From positions 39,804,001-39,868,000 of the forward strand of contig CM034546.1 in NCBI GenBank assembly GCA_020055645.1: DNA of 64,000 nucleotides, given 5' to 3'. This document shows positions 1 to 11,907 of the stretch, piece by piece. Under the pieces are notes generated by a model that saw only the letters and a list, made by a program, of their open reading frames with translations, made no database searches and was not told the origin of the DNA. The translations under genes and the position numbers were made by a program. The DNA is from Tomocerus qinae. Taxonomy: Eukaryota > Arthropoda > Collembola > Entomobryomorpha > Tomoceridae. Position 1 is the stretch's first letter. Every line of letters starts with the position of its first letter.

Positions 1-3000
1 ACACTTATGTCATAGCCGTCTCAGGGGTACCTCGTTTTGACTTCTTCTTACATCAGATAATTTTCATTACTTTGCTCCTGGTTTGTGTTCTTTAAACATG
101 TCATCAAGGCATTTTCCCACCTACTTATACATGCTTTCCTGAAGGGAAGCTATTCAAATCCTAAAGGGAAGATATGGATTCATAAATTTATTGATTGTTT
201 TTAAAATTCTTACACTTATGTCATAGCTATGTCAGGAGTACCTCGTTTTGACTTCTTCTTAAATCAGATAATTTTCATTACTTTGCTCCTGGTTTGTGTT
301 CTTTAAAAATGTCATCAAGACATTTACCCACCTACTTATACATGCTTTCCTGCAGGGAAGCTATTCAAATGCTAAAGGGAGGATATTCATTCATAAATTT
401 ATTGATTGTTTTTAAAATTCTTACACTTATGTCATAGCCGTGTCATGATAACCTCGTTTTGACTTCTTCTTACATCAGATAATTTTGATTACTTTGCTCC
501 TGGTTTGTGTTCTTTTAAAATGTCATCAAGTCATTTTCTGTCTACTTCTAATGACTTTCCTTTTGAGAAAGCTATTCAATTCCTAAACGGATGATATGCA
601 TTTATAAATTTATTGATTGTTTTTAAAATTGTTACACTTATGTCATAGCCGTGTCAGGAGTACTTTGTGTTGAGTTCTTCTTGCATCAGATAATTTTCAT
701 TTATTTGCTCCTGGTTTGTGTTCTTTAAAAATGTCATCAAGACATTTTCCCACCTACTTATACATGCTTTCCAGAAGGGAAGCTATTCAAATCCTAAAGG
801 GAGGATATGCATTCATAAATTTATTGATTGTTTTTAAAATTGTTACACTTATGTCATAGCCGTGTCATGATAACCTCGTTTTGAATTCTTCTTACATCAG
901 ATAATTTTCATTACTTTGCTCCTTGTTTGTGTTCTTTTAAAATGTCATCAAGTCATTTTCTGTCTACTTCTAAGGGCTTTCCTTTTGAGAAAGCTATTCA
1001 ATTCCTAAACAGATGATATGCATTCATAAATTTATTGATTGTTTTTAAAATTGTTACACTTATGTCATAGCCGTGTCAGGGGTACCTCAATTTGACTTCT
1101 TCTTACATCAGATAATTTTCCTTACTTGGTCCCTGGTTTGTGTTCTTTAAAAATGTCATCAAGGCATTTTCCCACCTACTTATACATGCTTTCCTGAAGG
1201 GAAGCTATTCAAGTCCTAAAGGGAAGATATGCATTCATAAATTTATTGATTGTTTTTAAAATTGTTACACTTATGGCATAGCCGTGTCATGATAACCTCG
1301 TTTTGAATTCTTCTTACATCAGATAATTTTCATTACTTTGCTCCTTGTTTGTGTTCTTTTAAAATGTCATCAAGTCATTTTCTGTCTACTTCTAAGGGCT
1401 TTCCTTTTGAGAAAGCTATTCAATTCCTAAACAGATGATATGCATTCATAAATTTATTGATTGTTTTTAAAATTGTTACACTTATGTCATAGCCGTGTCA
1501 GGGGTACCTCAATTTGACTTCTTCTTACATCAGATAATTTTCCTTACTTTGCTCCTGGTTTGTGTTCTTTAAAAATGTCATCAAGGCATTTTCCCACCTA
1601 CTTATACATGCTTTCCTGAAGGGAAGCTATTCAAGTCCTAAAGGGAAGATATGCATTCATAAATTTATTGATTGTTTTTAAAATTGTTACACTTATGGCA
1701 TAGCCGTGTCATGATAACCTCGTTTTGAATTCTTCTTACATCAGATAATTTTCATTACTTTGCTCCTGGTTAGTGTTCTTTTAAAATGTCATTAAGACTT
1801 TTTCCCACCTACTTCCACATGCTTTCCTGAAGGGAAGCTATTCAAATGCTAAAGGAAGGATATGCATTCATAAATTTATTGATTGTTTTTAAAATTGTTA
1901 CCCTTATGTCATAGCCGTGTCAGGAGTACCTCGTTTTGACTTCTTCTTACATCAGATAATTTTTATCACTTTGCTCCTGGTTTGTGTTCTTTAAAAATGT
2001 CATCAAGACATTTTCCCAACTACTTATACATGCTTTCCTGCAGGGAAGCTATTCAAATGCTAAAGGGAGGATATTCATTCATAAATTTATTGATTGTTTT
2101 TAAAATTGTTACACTTATGTCATAGCCGTGTCAGGAGTACTTTGTGTTGAGTTCTTCTTGCATCAGATAATTTTCATTTATTTGCTCCTGGTTTGTGTTC
2201 TTTAAAAATGTCATCAAGACATTTTCCCACCTACTTATACATGCTTTCCTGAAGGGAAGCTATTCAAATGCTAAAGGGAGGATATGCATTCATAAATTTA
2301 TTGATTGTTTTTAAAATTGTTACACTTATGTCATAGCCGTGTCAGGAATACCTCGTTTTGACTTCTTCTTACATCAGATAATTTTCATTACTTTGCTCCT
2401 GGTTTGTGTTCTTTAAAAATGTCATCAAGACATTTTCCCACCTACTTATACATGCTTTCCTGAAGGGAAGCTATTCGAATCCTAAAGGGAGGATATGCAT
2501 TCATAAATTTATTGGTTGTTTTTAAAATTGTTACACTTATGTCATAGCCGTGTCATGATAACCTCGTTTTGAATTCTTCTTACATCAGATAATTTTCATT
2601 ACTTTGCTCCTTGTTTGTGTTCTTTTAAAATGTCATCAAGTCATTTTCTGTCTACTTCTAAGGGCTTTCCTTTTGAGAAAGCTATTCAATTCCTAAACAG
2701 ATGATATGCATTCATAAATTTATTGATTGTTTTTAAAATTGTTACACTTATGTCATAGCCGTGTCAGGGGTACCTCAATTTGACTTCTTCTTACATCAGA
2801 TAATTTTCCTTACTTTGCTCCTGGTTTGTGTTCTTTAAAAATGTCATCAAGGCATTTTCCCACCTACTTATACATGCTTTCCTGAAGGGAAGCTATTCAA
2901 ATGCTAAAGGGAGGATATGCATTCATAAATTTATTGATTGTTTTTAAAATTGTTACACTTATGTCATAGCCGTGTCAGGGGTACCTCAATTTGGCTTCTT

Positions 3001-6000
3001 CTTACATCAGATAATTTTCCTTACTTTGCTCCTAATTTGTGTTCTTTAAAAATGTCATCAAGGCATTTTCCCACCTACTTATACATGCTTTCCTGAAGGG
3101 AAGCTATTCAAATGCTAAAGGGAGGATATGCATTCATAAATTTATTGATTGTTTTTAAAATTGTTACACTTATGTCATAGCCGTCTCAGGGGTACCTCGT
3201 TTTGACTTCTTCTTACATCAGATAATTTTCATTACTTTGCTCCTGGTTTGTGTTCTTTAAAAATGTCATCAAGGCATTTTCCCACCTACTTATACATGCT
3301 TTCCTGAAGGGAAGCTATTCAAGTCCTAAAGGGAAGATATGCATTCATAAATTTATTGGTTGTTTTTAAAATTGTTACACTTATGTCATAGCCGTCTCAG
3401 GGGTACCTCGTTTTGACTTCTTCTTACATCAGATAATTTTCATTACTTTGCTCCTGGTTTGTGTTCTTTAAACATGTCATCAAGGCATTTTCCCACCTAC
3501 TTATACATGCTTTCCTGAAGGGAAGCTATTCAAATCCTAAAGGGAAGATATGCATTCATAAATTTATTGATTGTTTTTAAAATTCTTACACTTATGTCAT
3601 AGCCGTGTCAGGGGTACCTCAATTTGACTTCTTCTTACATCAGATAATTTTCCTTACTTTGCTCCTGGTTTGTGTTCTTTAAAAATGTCATCAAGGCATT
3701 TTCCCACCTACTTATACATGCTTTCCTGAAGGGAAGCTATTCAAATGCTAAAGGGAGGATATGCATTCATAAATTTATTGATTGTTTTTAAAATTGTTAC
3801 ACTTATGTCATAGCCGTGTCAGGGGTACCTCAATTTGGCTTCTTCTTACATCAGATAATTTTCCTTACTTTGCTCCTAATTTGTGTTCTTTAAAAATGTC
3901 ATCAAGGCATTTTCCCACCTACTTATACATGCTTTCCTGAAGGGAAGCTATTCAAATGCTAAAGGGAGGATATGCATTCATAAATTTATTGATTGTTTTT
4001 AAAATTGTTACACTTATGTCATAGCCGTCTCAGGGGTACCTCGTTTTGACTTCTTCTTACATCAGATAATTTTCATTACTTTGCTCCTGGTTTGTGTTCT
4101 TTAAAAATGTCATCAAGGCATTTTCCCACCTACTTATACATGCTTTCCTGAAGGGAAGCTATTCAAGTCCTAAAGGGAAGATATGCATTCATAAATTTAT
4201 TGGTTGTTTTTAAAATTGTTACACTTATGTCATAGCCGTCTCAGGGGTACCTCGTTTTGACTTCTTCTTACATCAGATAATTTTCATTACTTTGCTCCTG
4301 GTTTGTGTTCTTTAAACATGTCATCAAGGCATTTTCCCACCTACTTATACATGCTTTCCTGAAGGGAAGCTATTCAAATCCTAAAGGGAAGATATGCATT
4401 CATAAATTTATTGATTGTTTTTAAAATTCTTACACTTATGTCATAGCTATGTCAGGAGTACCTCGTTTTGACTTCTTCTTAAATCAGATAATTTTCATTA
4501 CTTTGCTCCTGGTTTGTGTTCTTTAAAAATGTCATCAAGACATTTACCCACCTACTTATACATGCTTTCCTGCAGGGAAGCTATTCAAATGCTAAAGGGA
4601 GGATATTCATTCATAAATTTATTGATTGTTTTTAAAATTGTTACACTTATGTCATAGCCGTGTCATGATAACCTCGTTTTGACTTCTTCTTACATCAGAT
4701 AATTTTCATTACTTTGCTCCTGGTTTGTGTTCTTTTAAAATGTCATCAAGTCATTTTCTGTCTACTTCTAATGACTTTCCTTTTGAGAAAGCTATTCAAT
4801 TCCTAAACGGATGATATGCATTTATAAATTTATTGATTGTTTTTAAAATTGTTACACTTATGTCATAGCCGTGTCAGGAGTACTTTGTGTTGAGTTCTTC
4901 TTGCATCAGATAATTTTCATTTATTTGCTCCTGGTTTGTGTTCTTTAAAAATGTCATCAAGACATTTTCCCACCTACTTATACATGCTTTCCTAAAGGGA
5001 AGCTATTCAAATCCTAAAGGGAGGATATGCATTCATAAATTTATTGATTGTTTTTAAAATTGTTACACTTATGTCATAGCCGTGTCATGATAACCTCGTT
5101 TTGAATTCTTCTTACATCAGATAATTTTCATTACTTTGCTCCTTGTTTGTGTTCTTTTAAAATGTCATCAAGTCATTTTCTGTCTACTTCTAAGGGCTTT
5201 CCTTTTGAGAAAGCTATTCAATTCCTAAACAGATGATATGCATTCATAAATTTATTGATTGTTTTTAAAATTGTTACACTTATGTCATAGCCGTGTCAGG
5301 GGTACCTCAATTTGACTTCTTCTTACATCAGATAATTTTCCTTACTTTGCTCCTGGTTTGTGTTCTTTAAAAATGTCATCAAGGCATTTTCCCACCTACT
5401 TATACATGCTTTCCTGAAGGGAAGCTATTCAAGTCCTAAAGGGAAGATATGCATTCATAAATTTATTGATTGTTTTTAAAATTCTTACACTTATGTCATA
5501 GCTATGTCAGGAGTACCTCGTTTTGACTTCTTCTTAAATCAGATAATTTTCATTACTTTGCTCCTGGTTTGTGTTCTTTAAAAATGTCATCAAGACATTT
5601 ACCCACCTACTTATACATGCTTTCCTGAAGGGAAGCTATTCAAATCCTAAAGGGAAGATATGCATTCATAAATTTATTGATTGTTTTTAAAATTCTTACA
5701 CTTATGTCATAGCTATGTCAGGAGTACCTCGTTTTGACTTCTTCTTAAATCAGATAATTTTCATTACTTTGCTCCTGGTTTGTGTTCTTTAAAAATGTCA
5801 TCAAGACATTTACCCACCTACTTATACATGCTTTCCTGAAGGGAAGCTATTCAAATGCTAAAGGGAGGATATGCATTCATAAATTTATTGATTGTTTTTA
5901 AAATTGTTACACTTATGTCATAGCCGTGTCATGATAACCTCGTTTTGAATTCCTCTTACATCAGATAATTTTGATTACTTTGCTCCTTGTTTGTTTTCTT

Positions 6001-6937
6001 TTGACATGTCATCAAGTCATTTTCTGCCTACTTCTAAGGGCTTTCCTTTTGTGAAAGCTATTCAAATGCTAAAGGGAGGAAATGCATTCATAAATTTATT
6101 GATTGTTTTTAAAATTGTTACACTTATGTCATAGCCGTGTCAAGATTATCTCGTTTTGAATTCTTCTTACATCAGATAATTTTCATTACATTGCTCCTGG
6201 TTTGTGTTCTTTAAAAATGTCATCAAGACATTTTCCCACCTACTTATACATGCTTTCCTGCAGGGAAGCTATTCAAATGCTAAAGGGAGGATATTCATTC
6301 ATAAATTTATTGATTGTTTTTAAAATTGTTACACCTATGTCATAGCCGTGTCATGATAACCTCGTTTTGACTTCTTCTTACATCAGATAATTTTCATTAC
6401 TTTGCTCCTGGTTAGTGTCCTTTTAAAATGTCATTAAACATTTTCCCACCTACTTCAACATGCTTTCCTAAAGGGAAGCTATTTAAATCCTAAAGGAAGG
6501 ATATGCATTCATAAATTTATTGATTGTTTTTAAAATTGTTACACTTATGTCATAGCCGTGTCAGGGGTACCTCAATTTGACTTCTTCTTACATCAGATAA
6601 TTTTCCTTACTTTGCTCCTGGTTTGTGTTCTTTAAAAATGTCATCAAGGCATTTTCCCACCTACTTATACATGCTTTCCTGAAGGGAAGCTATTCAAGTC
6701 CTAAAGGGAAGATATGCATTCATAAATTTATTGATTGTTTTTAAAATTGTTACACTAATGTCATAGCCGTGTCAGGAGTACCTCGTTTTGACTTCTTCTT
6801 ACATCAGATAATTTTTATCACTTTGCTCCTGGTTTGTGTTCTTTAAAAATGTCATCAAGACATTTTCCCAACTACTTATACATGCTTTCCTGCAGGGAAG
6901 CTATTCAAATGCTAAAGGGAGGATATTCATTCATAAA
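1..6937 (+). repeat. 211-bp satellite array, block 1
   Basis: About 33 head-to-tail copies of an AT-rich 211-bp unit. The marker ACACTTATGTCATAGC recurs at 1, 212, 423, 634 and 845, which gives the exact spacing. Units fall into visible classes. One carries GTCAGGGGTACCTC with CCCACCTACTTATACATGC; another carries GTCATGATAACCTCG with CTGTCTACTTCTAAGG. These alternate over long stretches. No ORF of note is present. The array starts before the window and stops at 6937 only because an element is inserted; the sequence resumes in register at 9550. Confidence 0.98.
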
Positions 6938-7387
6938 GGACCCCTTGGGTTAAAAATATTCAGCTGGGCCACCTAGCAATGTAGCTTGCGAATGCAAAAA
7001 ATTAGCTAATTAGCCGTGAAAGATTGGGCCCTTCTCTTTCAACAACGGTGAAGTGACTCATAATTATTGATATGGTTACAGTATAAGAGTAATCATTTAT
7101 TTAGTTTGGAGTTGATTACCGGTATCAAGATGGATCGAACGTAAGGTGATGTCAATAGCCAATTAAGCCTCTTTCTGCAGCCAGTTTGAGGTTTGGGGGA
7201 ATTAAGTTAAGTTTTAGGGTTTTAGTTGGGAAAGACCCCGAGGTCGTGGAAACAGCCACCGATTCCCCCTGGGTCTGCACCCAGTTGTCCTATTCTAACT
7301 AGCTGCAGAAAGGGAACAAAACATCCTATTGACTTTTCACCTAACGCCGGTATGTTTATTAGTTTTACAGGTGGAGACATAGAGGGG

Positions 7388-7537
7388 GTTTACCGGATTT
7401 TTGCACCCAATGCGTATTCTACCTACTACCCCGAGAAGTAGGCAACCAAACCATATAACCATGGTTACTTTCGACTTGGGTACTTACCTGTCTGTGGCAG
7501 TATGGATAGAATTCGAATTGGGTGCAAAATCGGGGAA
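7388..7537. repeat. Short inverted repeat inside the Spy-like element
   Basis: CCGGATTTTTGCACCCAATGCG near 7391 is matched in reverse complement by CGAATTGGGTGCAAAATCGGG near 7516. The arms are about 22 bp with few mismatches and are separated by roughly 100 bp. Confidence 0.7.
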
Positions 7538-7740
7538 TATCTCTCTATGCCTTCACCTTGAATGACATTTTGACTTTTACATTACTGATAGTTTCAGCCG
7601 AGCCTGGTACTGGCTATTTGGGAGTATTTGGGAGTTGTACCTGAATACGCACTTTTGTTGGTTGATATTTTTTGACATCCAGCAATCTGATTGATTATGG
7701 CTATAACAATAATCTCTATTCTATGTTATAGATTCCCCAC

Positions 7741-8720
7741 ATGGGAGGATTTTTGCAACATTTTGCAATACGACACATGAATAATATGCACACAATACAA
7801 TGTACACAAAGATTAAAACGTAACTTGCGTACAACAACGAAGTCTCATCGTGAATCATTTAAGGCCACTTTAGACTCATCCTATTCCCATCGTTATGCTA
7901 TTTTTATACAGATTTTTGAGTTTATACTTCGATTGATACTATCGTTATAGTGATGTTATCACATTCATATAACTTTCATATTCATATAATTCTTGGACAC
8001 TTTTATACTCATGCTATTCATATTCTAATTCTATCGTTGTCAAGAAAAACCTCAGTTGAACAAAGTTCAACTTTCAGAAAATTGAAACTCCCTTGAAAGC
8101 CATTTTGTGTAATATTGTTGGGACTCAAATTACGACTATTATATTTAGTTGCCACAGTTACAGATCTACTGTAGTGGGAGTGCCACCACCCTGTTTCTTT
8201 CGTAATTTTGTCAATTTTACCACTTTATACCTTCGATTTGACGTATGAATGATACACGAAGACGATAGAAATGCAATGCAAACAGGACCATTTAAAAAAT
8301 AGTGTAAAGTGTTGCTGGGAATACCACTCGAAACTGTTAATAATATGATATGACAACGATAGAAATAGAATGAGTCTAAAGTGGCCTTTACCCATATTAG
8401 TAATATAAACATTCGTTTTGCAGTACACCAGTAAAGACCGGAGTACAAATTAATTTGTAACCTTTTGAATTGGAGGCAGTTTATTTTTAGATAAGTAGAT
8501 AATTCACATTTCAACATCGTGGTTTTAAATTACTATGCGGGGTAAATGATTCATAATAGTTGCATGCACGTATCACGAGGGTGACAGTAGTATCTAGTAT
8601 GAGTACGATTCTATTGTAGGCACCTTGCAACGTTTTATTCTTTGTGTGCATACTGTTTGTAATATTCAATTCATGTATTGTGTTTTGCAGTAATTGCAAA
8701 ATGTTGTTAAAATCCCCCCC
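7741..8720. repeat. Large diverged inverted repeat inside the Spy-like element
   Basis: The stretch 7741-7910 (GCAACATTTTGCAAT, CACACAATACA, AAAGATTAAAACG, GGCCACTTTAGACTCATCC) reappears in reverse complement between 8340 and 8720 in pieces and in the expected order. The core of the element is therefore a degraded palindrome of about 1 kb. The overlapping short ORFs on both strands come from this symmetry and are not genes. Confidence 0.7.
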
Positions 8721-8820
8721 CCCTATCTGGAAATTCTGTAAAGCATCCGTTATAGCCAACTCGTGGAAACTTCCCATATAGAAAATCTCAAAAAGTAATA
8801 AATATTTTTGAGACGTCATC

Positions 8821-8895
8821 TGCAGTACATTTTAAATGGGAAATTCTCATTTCGAAAAATTGATTTCCAATAAATCCCATTTAAAACGTACTGCA
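8821..8895. repeat. 75-bp hairpin inside the Spy-like element
   Basis: TGCAGTACATTTTAAATGGG at the left is mirrored by CCCATTTAAAACGTACTGCA at the right, about 20-bp arms around a 35-bp loop with further partial pairing. Confidence 0.8.
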
Positions 8896-9549
8896 TGGTA
8901 CATTTTCCACTAGCAACAAAAAATATTTTTTGCCTCTCTTATGGGACCTCACTCTACTGGACCCACCTAATGCGGGGAAGGGGAGGGAGGCTGGACTGGA
9001 AGCAGTTTATTTTCCTTGGTCAGCACCAAGCTCGGCTGAGACTATCAACATGCAAAAATACGTCTATCTATGGAAACATAAATACTGCATAATGATATGA
9101 CATAATGAAGGCATGTACCCCTATACTGTCCTTGCTATGAAGCTAAGCTATATAAGGATATATTATAGAGATACGTAGCTATACCTAGTCGGTTTTGCAA
9201 GAAAAATAATATCAGTTGACCTAAAGAGAGCCCGCACGTAATTTTTGGCTGATGTATAGTGCACATTAGGGGCTTTCGGCCAAAAAAAGAACCACGCAAA
9301 AAATTTTGTGCGAACACAGTTTTATACGATTTTGAAATTAATAAAATGATAATTCAATGTTATTCTTATGGGAAAAGGTGTATACTTTCAACGCAATTTT
9401 TTCGGTAATTAAGCTGAGCCCGCATGTAATACTCCAGTTATAGGTACATAAGACTATGGACTTTTAGTGGTAAAAGTTTCATTGTCTACATTTCATGCGA
9501 ACTGGGTATAACGGGTGGCCTACCACAAATAGGATTTCCCAAGGCATCC

Positions 9550-11496
9550 TTTATTGATTGTTTTTAAAATTGTTACACTTATGTCATAGCCGTGTCATGA
9601 TAACCTCGTTTTGACTTCTTCTTACATCAGATAATTTTCATTACTTTGCTCCTGGTTAGTGTCCTTTTAAAATGTCATTAAACATTTTCCCACCTACTTC
9701 AACATGCTTTCCTAAAGGGAAGCTATTTAAATCCTAAAGGGAAGATATGCATTCATAAACTTATTGATTGTTTTAAAATTGTTACACTTATGTCATAACC
9801 GTGTCAGGAGTACTTCGTTTTGAGTTCTTCTTGCATCAGATAATTTTCATTAATTTGCTCCTGGTTTGTGTTTTTTAAAAATGTCATCAAGACATTTTCC
9901 CACCTACTTATACATGCTTTCCTGAAGGGAAGCTATTCAAGTCCTAAAGGGAAGATATGCATTCATAAATTTATTGATTGTTTTTAAAATTCTTACACTT
10001 ATGTCATAGCTATGTCAGGAGTACCTCGTTTTGACTTCTTCTTAAATCAGATAATTTTCATTACTTTGCTCCTGGTTTGTGTTCTTTAAAAATGTCATCA
10101 AGACATTTACCCACCTACTTATACATGCTTTCCTGAAGGGAAGCTATTCAAATGCTAAAGGGAGGATATGCATTCATAAATTTATTGATTGTTTTTAAAA
10201 TTGTTACACTTATGTCATAGCCGTGTCATGATAACCTCGTTTTGAATTCTTCTTACATCAGATAATTTTGATTACTTTGCTCCTTGTTTGTGTTCTTTTG
10301 ACATGTCATCAAGTCATTTTCTGCCTACTTCTAAGGGCTTTCCTTTTGTGAAAGCTATTCAAATGCTAAAGGGAGGAAATGCATTCATAAATTTATTGAT
10401 TGTTTTTAAAATTGTTACACTTATGTCATAGCCGTGTCAAGATTATCTCGTTTTGAATTCTTCTTACATCAGATAATTTTCATTAATTTGCTCCTGGTTT
10501 GTGTTCTTTTAAAATGTCATCAAGACAATTTCTGCCTACTTCTAAGGGCTTTCCTTTAGAGAAAGCTATTCAATTCCTAAACGGATGATGTGCATTCATA
10601 AATTTATTGATTGCTTTTAAATTTTTTACACTGATGTCATAGCCGTGTCATAATTACTTCGTTTTGACTTCTTCTTACATCAGATAATTTTCATTACATT
10701 GCTCCTGGTTTGTGTTCTTTAAAAATGTCATCAAGACATTTTCCCACCTACTTATACATGCTTTCCTGCAGGGAAGCTATTCAAATGCTAAAGGGAGGAT
10801 ATTCATTCATAAATTTATTGATTGTTTTTAAAATTGTTACACTTACGTCATAGCCGTGTCATGATAACCTCGTTTTGACTTCTTCTTACATCAGATAATT
10901 TTCATTACTTTGCTCCTGGTTTGTGTTCTTTTAAAATGTCATCAAGTCATTTTCTGTCTACTTCTAATGACTTTCCTTTTGAGAAAGCTATTCAATTCCT
11001 AAACGGATGATATGCATTTATAAATTTATTGATTGTTTTTAAAATTGTTACACTTATGTCATAGCCGTGTCAGGAGTACTTTGTGTTGGGTTCTTCTTGC
11101 ATCAGATAACTTTCATTTATTTGCTCCTGGTTTGTGTTCTTTAAAAATGTCATCAAGAAATTTTCCCACCTACTTATACATGCTTTCCTGAAGGGAAGCT
11201 ATTCAAATGCTAAAGGGAGGATATGCATTCATAAATTTATTGATTGTTTTTAAAATTATTACACTTATGTCATAGCCGTGTCAGGAGTACCTCGTTTTGA
11301 CTTCTTCTTACATCAGATAATTTTCATTACTTTGCTCCTGGTTTGTGTTCTTTAAAAATGTCATCAAGACATTTTCCCACCTACTTATACATGCTTTCCT
11401 GAAGGGAAGCTATTCAAATCCTAAAGGGAGGATATGCATTCATAAATTTATTGATTGTTTTTAAAATTGTTACACTTATGTCATAGCCGTGTCATG
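9550..11496 (+). repeat. 211-bp satellite array, block 2
   Basis: About nine copies of the same 211-bp unit, in phase with block 1 across the Spy-like insertion. It includes variant units (ATTATCTCGTTTTGAATTC; TAATTACTTCGTTTTGAC) and is interrupted at 11496 by an LTR element inside the motif GTCATGATAACC. Confidence 0.97.
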
Positions 11497-11907
11497 TGTG
11501 GTGTTTATAAGAAATGTAATGTACTATCTATAAGGGGATACTATTTGTACTATAATAATATAAGGTGCGACATGCGCACGGGGGAGACTGACGTATTGTA
11601 ATCGTCGAGCAGAGCGAGACGAAAGGCAGAAAGGAGATTGTAAAGTCAGTAGTTGGGAGGAGTAGAGGATTGGCAGTCTACTCGATCAGGTCGATCGGTA
11701 GCGTATTGGCGAGCTACTAGATCAGTCGTTTGGGTCTCGGTCTGCGAAGCAAGTCTGCACCATTATGGCAGAAATAAAGAGAGACAATTAAGAAGTACTC
11801 CAGATTATCCGTCTATTTATTCCGTGGCATCCTCACCCTGATTCATGCTTCTCCCGACTATCCCTATCTCTTATATCTCTACCATCCGGGTTCACATCTT
11901 CCTCACA
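11497..11907 (+). repeat. 5' LTR
   Basis: About 411 bp, starting TGTGGTG. It contains AATAAA in CAGAAATAAAGAG near 11770, the likely polyadenylation signal. The first roughly 335 bp match the 3' LTR with no difference that I found. From GTGGCATCCTCA onward the two copies diverge; this copy ends near CTTCCTCACA. The end point is set by analogy with the 3' copy. Confidence 0.85.

Larger units (their letters stand above)
6938..9549. mobile_element. Spy-like DNA transposon, non-autonomous, no target duplication
   Basis: A 2612-bp insertion in the satellite. The flanks read CATAAA before it and TTTATTGATTG after it, and joining them recreates the intact satellite CATAAATTTATTG, so no target duplication was made. 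The ends are inverted repeats: GGACCCCTTGGG at the left, and GGATGCCTTGGG when the right end is read on the minus strand. Further inside both arms share GGCCACC and TTCGCATG or TTGCGAATG. Insertion between AAA and TTT without duplication is the published hallmark of the Spy group, relatives of PIF/Harbinger and ISL2EU. No ORF over about 120 codons and no recognisable transposase was seen, so this copy would need a transposase from elsewhere. The class assignment is inference; the ends and the clean junctions are seen directly. Confidence 0.75.

Noticed and set aside
1..6937. Regulatory or coding role for the satellite
   Set aside because: No ORF or conserved motif beyond the repeat itself; nothing in the sequence supports a function.
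7226..9317. Small ORFs inside the Spy-like element as genes
   Set aside because: They lack recognisable domains, occur on both strands of inverted repeats, and have no transposase signature.
11653..11841. 62-codon ORF repeated at 17465-17653 as a conserved protein
   Set aside because: It lies in both LTRs and is identical only because the LTRs are.
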